From: Paramecium pentaurelia
Lineage: Eukaryota; Ciliophora; Oligohymenophorea; Peniculida; Parameciidae
Length of the DNA stretch: 64,000 bases
Reading direction: 5' to 3'
Assembly: GCA_905183005.1 (NCBI GenBank)
Contig: CAJJDO010000093.1
Span: 311,576-375,575 of the forward strand
Shown: one piece after another, positions 38,173-48,400 of the stretch
Position numbering within the stretch: position 1 is the first letter of the stretch
Layout of the letters: every line of letters begins with the position of its first letter
Translations under genes and position numbers: made by a program
Notes under the pieces: model-generated
What the model was told of the DNA's origin: nothing
What the model saw: only the letters and a program-made list of their open reading frames with translations
Databases searched by the model: none

Positions 38173-38640
38173 GCAGCTTTGATGAAGCTACATTAGCATC
38201 TGGAAGAGATGATTATTCTATCAGTTTATAGGGTCTTAAAACAGGTGAAAAAATTGGATAGTCATAATTATTGTGCATTGCCACTATGCTTCTTGTATTA
38301 TGGAAACATACTGTTTCTAGCACCGAGGAAATCTCTATCTGTTTAAGGGATGTAAAAAAAAAATTCCCTTAGTATGCATTTCACCTGATTAATAGGCTAT
38401 AACTTCTGGTAGTTAAGATAACTCTATTATTTAGGATATTAAGAAACCATATGAGATAGTAATACTCAGTTTGTCTATTCAGTCTGTTTCTCTCCTGATG
38501 GAAATAAATTAGCGTATTCTAGTAAAGTGGATTCCATTTTAGATGGTGCTAAATCTATATCTTTTATTTAAACTGATTTTTTTCAATCCAAAAACTTCAC
38601 AATATTAAAAGATATTAATTATAAAAAAGTGAAGAAAAAT
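38060..38640 (+). pseudogene. WD40 relic on the plus strand
   Basis: Plus-strand pieces match the repeats of the neighbouring 14-WD40 gene but in the opposite orientation: GTLGSGSEDNSF (about 38075), ATLASGRDDYSISL then LKTGEKIG (about 38190), SGSQDNSII (about 38410) and SVCFSPDGNKLAYSSKVDS (about 38480). Frames change between them and TGA interrupts. This is a decayed inverted copy lying head-to-head with the intact gene at 34949-37645. Confidence 0.6.
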
Positions 38641-39178
38641 TATTATGTTTAAATTTATATAACTATGTTTTTATAACAATAAATACCTACTTCATTAATT
38701 CATACAATATTGATATGAATCCTGAAATATTGCTTAATTAATTAACCTTAAATTAAAAGAGATTAGTGAAAAATATCTGTTATGGAGATGAAAAATTTCA
38801 AAGATTAAAAAACATAAATTTATATTTAATAAAAAGAAATGCATTTAAATCAATAATAGATTTGCTTCAAACTAATCAAAGATTTTGTTAAATAATTTAA
38901 AGGGGCTGATATATAGACATTTATTATGTCAAAAATTAAATGTCTCATATATAACATGAATTTTAAATGAATAAAATTAGATATGCATAATAATAGATTA
39001 ATTTATTTGCTTCTTGAGAAATTAGGTAATTTCTTTAAGCTCTAATTTAACTGTAATTTTTACAGGTTGCTTAATACATTAAATAATTCAGTTTGCAAAA
39101 GTTAGGCTTTTATGAGTAATATTCTTGTCTGGATATTAATTTCTGTTTAAATTAATATTTGAAATAAATGAATATAGT
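38641..39178. other. AT-rich stretch ending at the second gap
   Basis: No gene is seen. Its last 26 nt (39153-39178) are repeated exactly at 40222-40247 on the far side of the gap. Confidence 0.5.
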
Positions 39179-39863
39179 NNNNNNNNNNNNNNNNNNNNNN
39201 NNNNNNNNNNNNNNNNNNNNNNNNNNNNNNNNNNNNNNNNNNNNNNNNNNNNNNNNNNNNNNNNNNNNNNNNNNNNNNNNNNNNNNNNNNNNNNNNNNNN
39301 NNNNNNNNNNNNNNNNNNNNNNNNNNNNNNNNNNNNNNNNNNNNNNNNNNNNNNNNNNNNNNNNNNNNNNNNNNNNNNNNNNNNNNNNNNNNNNNNNNNN
39401 NNNNNNNNNNNNNNNNNNNNNNNNNNNNNNNNNNNNNNNNNNNNNNNNNNNNNNNNNNNNNNNNNNNNNNNNNNNNNNNNNNNNNNNNNNNNNNNNNNNN
39501 NNNNNNNNNNNNNNNNNNNNNNNNNNNNNNNNNNNNNNNNNNNNNNNNNNNNNNNNNNNNNNNNNNNNNNNNNNNNNNNNNNNNNNNNNNNNNNNNNNNN
39601 NNNNNNNNNNNNNNNNNNNNNNNNNNNNNNNNNNNNNNNNNNNNNNNNNNNNNNNNNNNNNNNNNNNNNNNNNNNNNNNNNNNNNNNNNNNNNNNNNNNN
39701 NNNNNNNNNNNNNNNNNNNNNNNNNNNNNNNNNNNNNNNNNNNNNNNNNNNNNNNNNNNNNNNNNNNNNNNNNNNNNNNNNNNNNNNNNNNNNNNNNNNN
39801 NNNNNNNNNNNNNNNNNNNNNNNNNNNNNNNNNNNNNNNNNNNNNNNNNNNNNNNNNNNNNNN
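39179..39863. other. Assembly gap, 685 N
   Basis: Run of N, flanked on the left by a 26-nt end that recurs at 40222-40247, and on the right directly by telomeric repeats. ORFs drawn across it are artefacts. Confidence 0.99.
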
Positions 39864-39905
39864 AAACCCAAACCCATCCCCAACCCCAAACCCAAACCCA
39901 ACCCC
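39864..39905 (+). repeat. Paramecium-type telomeric repeats, C-rich strand
   Basis: Seven hexamer units read AAACCC, AAACCC, ATCCCC, AACCCC, AAACCC, AAACCC, AACCCC. A mixture of C3A3 and C4A2 units is typical of Paramecium telomeres; Tetrahymena has uniform C4A2. The C-rich strand reading 5' to 3' into the flank at 39906 is the orientation of a chromosome's left end. So the sequence to the right of the gap begins like a telomere-capped chromosome or contig end. Confidence 0.92.
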
Positions 39906-40549
39906 TCATGCTCCAAAGTTCAATAGCTTTAAAGCTGAAAAATACTTATCTATGTTTTTAAATAAACTAGATATTGTATAATAATAAATTATCTCTTTAC
40001 TTTATTATTGACTATTTTAATTTGAATATCATAACACTACATATGATTTTGACTTTGTTGATCTAAAAATATATATATTATGATTAAAATTATTCCTCAT
40101 TTAATTTTGTTAAATTATTCTAAAATAGAAGATGTGAATGAAAGGAATGAGAAAAATCAGTTAAGAACTAATTTCACTTTATTTTAGATATTATCATTTA
40201 TAATTTAGGCTCAAATATCTATAATATTTGAAATAAATGAATATAGTTAAAATAAAAAAAAAATATCAATATTTCTTAAGATTTAGATAGCAATCATATT
40301 GAATGTGGATAAACTTCATTAACACTTATATTCTAAAAAATAATCAAGTATTGATAATTTACAAAAATTTAAAGTTTTTAAATAAATTGCTTAAAAATAG
40401 AGTTTTTAAAATATAATCTCTGAACATATATTTAATAAACAAAAAATTTTCATTAATCCTTTCTATATGGAGTATTTATATAAAATGGTTATATTAATAA
40501 GAATTCAACTTAGTGAGACTTAAAAATTAAAAAATTATTAAAATTTAAA
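39906..40549. other. Subtelomeric AT-rich stretch
   Basis: Directly beside the telomeric repeats. No gene is seen. Contains at 40222-40247 the 26-nt match to the left gap edge. Confidence 0.5.
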
Positions 40550-41420
40550 GTATGCCTTAAATTAAATAATATCAAAATATTTATGGTTTATGAGAAACAT
40601 CACTTTTATATACCAATCTTATAGAAGGAATATTTGTAAATCAGATATTATTAAATTGATTTCGTAGTATTAGATTTTATAAAATTTAAAGTAAAAAATG
40701 AACTCATACCATAAGATTTATCTCATATTAATATATATCAATAATTCTTAAATCATTCATAATATAATTTTCAGAAATAATGATTAAGAAATTAGTAATT
40801 CTATTGCTAAAACTAAATTAGATTAACTAAATTTATTTGTAAATTTCTATTGTAATTAAGAAATGATTATAACTTATAGTTTATAAAAATGGAATAAATT
40901 TAACCTATTTGGTTTGATATCCTCTTTTATATATTATTGATGAATATATATTTTAGTTATTCCATCAGCATCATTTAAGTATTTATTTAAATTTATATAT
41001 ATTATTCGCAAGTATTCTTTTTAAATTAAGTAGAATTAGAATTATATATTAATTCAAGGGAAAAGCAGAGATTTGGTTTAATTATCTATATTGATTTAAA
41101 GTTATTTAGATATAATATTTTAAATTAGAATTTAATATTATAATTTTTTAATTTAGATCTCTGTTATTGGTTTGAAGAATCTGTAATCTTGATTGGTAGA
41201 GGTAGTGACTTCTTTGATTATTTAAATTTAGGAGTTTATATTTACTTTGATGTATTTAAAAATATCCAGGACCTCATGATGTATAGGGTTAATGAATCCT
41301 TTGGATTTCTTTGATTATTTAGAATTATTTGATGATTATGAAAACAGAGTTTTCAATGGTGTTTAAGCAAGTTGTTAAGGTTTCAAAATTGAATGAATTT
41401 TGTTATAAACTCTAAACTTA
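40550..41420 (+). pseudogene. Plus-strand gene remnant, unrecognised
   Basis: Several plus-strand pieces look like protein: MPQIKQYQNIYGL (40551), EKHHFYIPILQKEY with DFVVLDFIKFKVKNELIPQD (about 40590-40760), FEESVILIGRGSDFFDYLNL (about 41175) and FDYLELFDDYENRVFNGVQ (about 41310). TGA codons and a frame change divide them. They lie in the same direction and may be one decayed gene. No family is recognised. Confidence 0.35.
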
Positions 41421-41499
41421 ACTATTTTTTAAATGAAAAATAAAAAAATCATATTGTATCAACGTGTAGCCATGATCTTTTCATAATCTGATGTATCAA

Positions 41500-42720
41500 A
41501 TTTCTTTAATATCTTTTAGGCAATAAAACGAGGAGATCAATGACCAGTATAACTACAATTTCATTAAAGAAAGAATAAAAGGTCATGACTGAAACTAATA
41601 ATTGATTTTCAAACCACATATTGGATAAAATTTAAATAACTGCTGATGTAACATTAGATTTTTTCATAACAAAATGCAAAGAATACAACTAAAATATTAA
41701 ATTCAATTAATACTTCACTCAATGTTAAAGCATATTAATTAAATTTAAGGGCTGTAAAAGCAACTGTTTCTATTTCCAAAAATATTTTCTTAAACATAGC
41801 CAAAATCAAAAATATAATTATTACTCCTTAAAACATAGATTTCCAAACCAAAACCAAAAATGTCTTTAGATCTCTAGCTTTTTTTTTAAAGATCTATAAA
41901 GTGGAGGGTATTAAAGAGTAATTTAATTTCAACATCTTCATCAAATATTATGGAAAACACTGGAAACAGTCTAAATTTTAATTAAATTTAATACTTATAA
42001 ATAGTAGAATACCCAAGTAATAATCTACCACTAAAAATACTAATAGACAAAAAGTAGAACACAAACATAAAAACAGCTTGAATTACTGAAATGATTAATC
42101 CTCTTAGAATAACAAATTATGATAATAAGGCACTCCTTTTGTATGATAATCTGCCACGCTATAATAATAAAACATTCAAATATTTAAATTTGATAATAGA
42201 AAAATTAGAGGCTAAGGCAGCTTATTTCCCTTCTTTACCTTCTATACCAATTCCAACATCTGCAGGTTAAATCATACCTACATCATTACCACCATCTCTA
42301 ATAAAGATAATAATTATGAAATTATTCCCAATACATGCAACTGCTTTTTTTGTATAAAATTTAATGCATTCTGTAACTTAAGCTTTTTAAGTTGGAGAAC
42401 AACGACAACAAACAACAGATTAACTCTTAGTAGCAATTGTAAAAATAATTCCTCAAAATATGTAAGTGCAGTATTTAAACTGGTTCCATCAATTACAAGT
42501 AAAATGGGTAAAAATGTAAATGCAATTGTATTTTGAGTTTTTTATAAAATTGTTCTATTTGTTAATTGGATTCACTTTCCCATCCAAATTATACATCTCT
42601 CTAACTCTTTTATATTTGTATTCCAAACACAAAGTCTTTAAATTAATCAAACTTGTTTTCCTATTCAATCTCAACATTTTCTTTTGTTTCTTCGATTTAG
42701 AAGGGTTCATATCTTTATTT
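41500..42720 (-). pseudogene. P4-ATPase (phospholipid flippase) C-terminal pseudogene
   Basis: The minus strand encodes the hinge and membrane domain of a P4-type ATPase: LVIDGTSLNTAL and FEELF (about 42470), SQSVVCCRCSPTQKAQVTE (about 42420), DGGNDVGMIQPADVGIGIEG (about 42290) with the conserved GDGxND hinge, GRLSYKRSALL, then membrane segments and FDEDVEI (about 41940). Frames shift around the T-run near 42440 and again in the tail. Between CIG and DGGND lies about 30 nt that looks like an intron whose donor is GA or GG instead of GT. The actuator, phosphorylation (DKTG) and nucleotide domains are absent. Intact P4-ATPases flip aminophospholipids; this copy cannot. Confidence 0.75.
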
Positions 42721-43632
42721 TAATAAAGGTTAGCAATTCTCTTTCTAAAATTTGTCATTTAATATCATACCTGTTCACTTTCCATATAAATTTAATAATA
42801 GTTTTTTTCTTAATATTTAGATAATTTGGCGATTTTCTTAAAATTTATTAAACCAAAATTGTCAAATTAGAATCTGAAAATTTCTATGATTTTTATATAA
42901 TCTTAATTTAACTAGCTTGCATAAATGAATAAACCATATATCTAATAAATCCGTATAATTGGCTATAATAAGTAGATTAAAATTAAACTAAATCTCAAAG
43001 TGATTGACCTTAATCAATTTATAATCCCAAAAACAATACAAATATGCCATGTTAAATAATCTGATGTAAATAATAACTTTTAATTTAAATACGAAAAAAT
43101 ACAAATGATTTTCTATGTTGTTAGTAATTTACTTAAATCTCTGTTTTTTAAACAATTTGTATTATATTTTTCCAACAGTAATAGATTAGCCACCCTTTTT
43201 ATAAAAATAGATAGTTTAAAAATAAAAATACATAATTAGGAATTTAAAAACTAATAATTATTGGGAAATATGAATGAATTTTCATAATGATAATTGTTTC
43301 AAATTATTAAGAAATATTTTAGATAAGTGGAGTATTGATTAAAATAATTGAGATTGAATAATATTAGTAATATTGGCTTAACTCTTCAACAACAAAATAA
43401 TAATATTATATATATTTATATAAATTATTGTCTTTATTATATTCTTTATCATATATCTTATTATCTTATTAATTAGGGAGTATTAAAATAAAATTGAAAA
43501 CAGAACTTAATTTCAATTTTTAATTTTACAGTTAAATTTTTAAATTCTATCATTTTATATTATTTATGCAATTCTATCAATCATCATATTTATTTATTGT
43601 TGAATAATGTAATGAATTAAAAAAATTACTAA
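42721..43632. other. Intergenic
   Basis: AT-rich sequence with no gene or site recognised. Confidence 0.4.
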
Positions 43633-44827
43633 ATGTTAAAAGAAGAAGCAATTAAAAAAGAATGCATAAAAAATGACCATAAAGGCTTCTAAATTGTTGC
43701 TGTTGACTTATCAGATGAATTAATTAAAAAAAGTGATCAAGAAAAATATTATTGTGTGAAATGTCTAATAGAAAAGATTGGAAATAAAAAGATTATTCTT
43801 TTTGAAGAAGCATTAAAAATGATTGAAATTTTTAACTAAGAGCTAAAAAAATAATAAGCTGATAAACAAAAAGAAACAAGGGAAAGTATTTAAAAACTAT
43901 AAGATTTAATCAAATTAATAGAAGGAAGTTTGAAAAAATAGTTTGATGATTTATAGAAATAATTAGAGATACAAATAGATTAGGAATAAAATACATTAGA
44001 TTAAATATCAGAACCTAAAATTTCAAATGATCAAAGTAAAAGTTTGTCAACTTGTTATAAAGAAGATGATAGATTAGCAAGTCCTTCTTCAAATAAAGAT
44101 TATAAAGAAATTAATGAATCTCTAATTTAAATTAGAAAATTACTTTAATAATTAGAATAAGTGCAAGATGTAGACAAAGAAATATAGAAAATAGAATAGA
44201 CATGTTCAATTAATTTAGAGGTTGATGAAAAATACAAAGTAAATAAATATATTTAATATTTAGAAAACTTCTGCTTTCAATTTCACATGATATACTCATA
44301 AAAAAGAAATAATTATGTTGAACTTAAATCAAGATTAATTTGAGTAAAAAAATCCATTTCTATGTGTTGAATGTGCATAAGATCTTTTAACAAGAGGTGA
44401 TAAGGCTGTTTCAAATACAATATCATTAATGAAGGCAGAAGAAAAATGGAATGAGTATATTAAAGAGTAAATGGAAAAAAGATCATAAAGATAATCAAGA
44501 CTTAATTAAGCTATTGCATTTATTAAAAAATTTTAGGAGAAATAAAATTCAGAATTGAATAAAATGATATAATCTCTTAATGAACAATTAAAAAAATAAC
44601 CTAAAGAATATGAAGAACTTATGAAATTAAAAAATACACATCTATTAACATAAAATAAATAGAACCGTCTTGAAATAATTAAAATGCTTGTTTTGACAAA
44701 TAATAATAAAAAAATTGATGAAGATTAAGAATTCTTTTAGATTCAAAAGAGAGTACTAGATGAGTTAATTAAAGAAAATCGTTTAGATTAAGATTAAATA
44801 TAAGGGCTCTAGAACTATGAATAATGA
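43633..44827 (+). CDS. Coiled-coil protein with CxxC motifs (one gene in two frames, or two short genes)
   Basis: The first part starts at ATG 43633: MLKEEAIKKECIKNDHKGF, then KYYCVKCLIEK (a B-box-like Cys/His N-terminus), then about 150 residues of Gln/Glu/Lys coiled coil. A 25-nt intron at 44239-44263 (GTAAAT...TTTAG) leads to TGA at 44288. The second part, ATG 44315 to TGA 44827 (170 residues), has NPFLCVECAQDLLTRGDKAV, WNEYIKEQMEKRSQR and more coiled coil. Only 24 bp separate the parts, too little for two Paramecium genes, so one gene with another intron (for example 44318-44345, GTTGA...TGAG) or a recent frameshift is likely. Function is not known; the composition suggests a structural or signalling scaffold. 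Confidence 0.6.
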
Positions 44828-45482
44828 ATATTTGTTATTTTAGAAAATTCTTTAATTTCATAATTATTTACAAAAAAAAATATTGTTTTAATTATTTTAT
44901 TAATTTTATATTTCTTTAAACCTCTTAATTATTAATGAAAAGAATATTTTTCACTTTGTTTAATTAATATATTTAAAAAATAAAAATAAAATTATAATCC
45001 ATTAAAATTATTGTTGCAATTTATAATTAACTTATTTTTTTATATATTAGATGCAGAATATGTTTATAAATTAGAGAAATTTAAAAATATAGGGAATTAA
45101 ATAAAATTAATTACTTCCTCAGAATTCAACTCTCTGAAAAAGAGGAATGTAATTAAATTGGACTAGATATATACATGTATAGTAAGTTCGAATGAATTTA
45201 ATAAGCAGAGTAGATTTTGATTAAACAAATAACATTTATAAAAAAATTTTAACTAAGAATACTGACTGTTAATATTATTTGGCAATGGAGTATCTTCTTA
45301 CTTTTAGCAATTTATTAAAATATCTAATTTTTGATTTGAAGCAAGCTTTGAATAAAGCAATTATTGTAATAAACTAAAGCATAATTTATTTAAGAATAAT
45401 CACACTCATTTATCTTATAAAATTAATAAGTATATAAAAATTATTTGGCTATTTTCATTATGATAATTTAGTTATTAAATTA
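44828..45482. other. Intergenic between convergent genes
   Basis: AT-rich sequence between the 3' end of the coiled-coil gene and the 3' end of giant gene B. No gene or site is recognised. Confidence 0.4.
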
Positions 45483-48400
45483 TCAAGAGACATTTATTAA
45501 AGTTTATATATTTAATGTAAATTATTAATCAATTTGTACATTAAAATAATCAACCTTTTAATTATTCACTTCTTAATTATGAATGATAGGGACTTTGAAT
45601 AGATGAAAATTATCTAATGATTAATATTAATTTTACAAATATTAAGTTTTCTATTTCTGGAGTAATGACTGTCTTATTTTTTTCATGTTTGTCATTAATT
45701 TTATTTTTTTCTAATTTTCACACTATAATTTCCTTTAAAGCCATATTGTAATAGACCAATTTTATGCTATAAATTTAAAAAGTTAATAAATCAATTGTAT
45801 TAAAACTGTTTTGTACTTTTTCATATATGCTTTGATTATTAATTCAATAAATGGGAGACAGAGTCGTATCAAAAGCAAAGTGATAATTATTTAAAGAAAA
45901 ACAGATGAGAACTTTTCATTTTCTTAATCAGCAACATATTTAGCAACTACAATAAAAATAGCTATTGAACAAGTTTATCCAGCCTACAAATCTAAAGAAT
46001 TTAAATTTGATAGAATAAAAGGTTTATTTTTAACTGCTAAAATTTAATAGATTAATAAACACAATCCTATTAGTGCTGCTTTCAAAAATATATTTGCTTC
46101 AAAATACGTAGCTATTACAATAATAATAGATTTTAATGATAATTTGATTACTTCCCAATAATAAGCATTATTATCATACTCATTAAATAGATAACATATA
46201 TGCTTTCTAAACGTTGTTGTATGAAGCTTTTTTCTTTGTGTATATAAAAGAATAAACAAAGAAAATGGAATTGTGAATCCTAAAAGGATAAGTAAGGGAA
46301 TAATAAACTGATTCATCCATTAATTGTGATTATCAGACCCAAAATATAGAGTTACATCTCCTGATATAAATTCAATATTTGAAATTATTCTTCTAGAAAT
46401 TACAGAGCATAACCTAAATTAAAATGAACATATTTTTACATTTTTATTAGACCACCATAATTACAAACATATAAATAAAGTAAAGTATTAGTAATTATGC
46501 TTTGATTGAACTTCCTATGAAGAATTAAAGATGTAATTTTATATCCTAATAAAACTAAAAATAGTTAAATTAAAATCAAAATAATTATGGCAAATATTCT
46601 TGAATAAATTAATTAAATTTATTAAATTTAAGATAAAAAGCAATCCAAATTATTAGAAATTGAATATGATGCATTACTAGTTTAATCAACAATGTTAAAT
46701 GAAAATGAAAATTTTAGGTTGAAAGTGAAAATAATTGAAAATACCCATAAGTTATTTAAAAACATCTTCATTAAAATACTTGTAAAATCTAATAGTATAC
46801 TATTTTTAATTACCTTAATCTAATCTAAAAATAATTTTACTATGTCTTTTGGTCAAATTTAATGATGAGAATAATTTATTTGATTTATCAATACTCCTTA
46901 AAGTTAAAAGTATAGATAGTAATGCCCTTAAATAATTATGCACATATACCAAATAGATGTTATTATTAAGGCTATAATGTTGTCTTTTAGTTTATTACAA
47001 GGAAGGCACTCTAAATTTTGTTAATTTTTAAAGTATTATCCATTTCCCCTTAAATCATAGTTATCACATTCTTCACATAATCCTCCAGTATGTCCTTATG
47101 CACATAGTTAATCTCCAACACCAGAACCTCCAATACAAACATTTAGAGTTTTAAAACATTCATCTATATAATCAGATAAAATATGAGGTCTCCAAAATCC
47201 TTTTAATAGACTGATACTATTAGAAGTGATTTTAGAGAATTTAGTTTTATCAAAAATTGAACATTTTGTAGCATTATAAGTAACTGAATAAAATCCTTAA
47301 CTAGATTAACATTCTTAACAACCTTATTCGGAATAAAACTCTCCCAATTAGCACATAAAACTTCTTGCATTTATTAGGTAATGTAATTTATTATTGGATT
47401 ACTAAGCAAAACAAGTAAATTGAATTGTAAGGTACTTTTCACCTTATAAATATGGATCAAAAATGAATAACAGTTAACTTAAATCAAAATTATCCTTTTG
47501 GGTATTATATGATATTGAAATGTTTTCTAAATATTATATACTTATATTGGAATTTAATTGTTGTAAATAGCTATTGATAATGCAAGAAGAATTAACTAAC
47601 CCTAAAATTAATTCATTTCTACTATTTTTAAAGTATAAACTGAATTCTTTAATATAAAAAAATATCCTATTTTATTGAGGAATTATTAATTTAAATTTAT
47701 TGATTTGCTAATTGCTTGGTATCATAAGATAATTCTTTTCACATACCTTACCCTATTCAATAGTTTTATATGGTTTTAGCTTTAAAATTCTTTATTAAGC
47801 ATTAGTATCATCTAAAGATAAAGACAATTACTCAACTGAATTTATACTTAAAGATAAGTGAGTAGGAGATTCAAAAATATTATTTGATTATTACTCTGCC
47901 CAATTAAAAAATAGAAAAGACCTAACAAAATTATCATTGTTCAAATTTAAATTTCCATTTAAAAATATCCCTCCTCCTTCTTATGCAGAGTTTGATAATA
48001 ATATGGTTTTTTTTACTAAAAAAGAACTCTAATCTATAAACAACCCTCCACCTTATTTTTATGCTTAATTTGAAATAATCTTGCATTCCAAGATTGTTAG
48101 AGTAACATTTAAAGCAAAAATGGCTATTCCTTTGCCTCCCTTGTTGCTAATAAAATTGGAATTTTTGATTAGAATTCTATTGAAATGAAATTACTCTTAT
48201 TAAAAACTTACACAACCTAATTCCGTAACTGTGTTTTGATTGCAATTTAAATCTATAAAATTGATCATCTTAAAATTTGAAATTTCAAAATAAAATAATC
48301 CTTTTTCACATCCAAAGCATTCATTTTTAAATAAATTTATAGATTAGAAATTGAAGTTACTTTCATTGGAAGTGCTTTAAAAATAGATCAATGATTTACT

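Noticed and set aside
39864..39905. Tetrahymena as the source organism
   Set aside because: Tetrahymena telomeres are uniform CCCCAA; here CCCAAA and CCCCAA units are mixed, and introns are 23-29 nt, both typical of Paramecium.
39136..39926. ORFs spanning the second gap, including a Trp/Val/Gly-rich peptide start
   Set aside because: They are N runs plus translated telomeric repeats.
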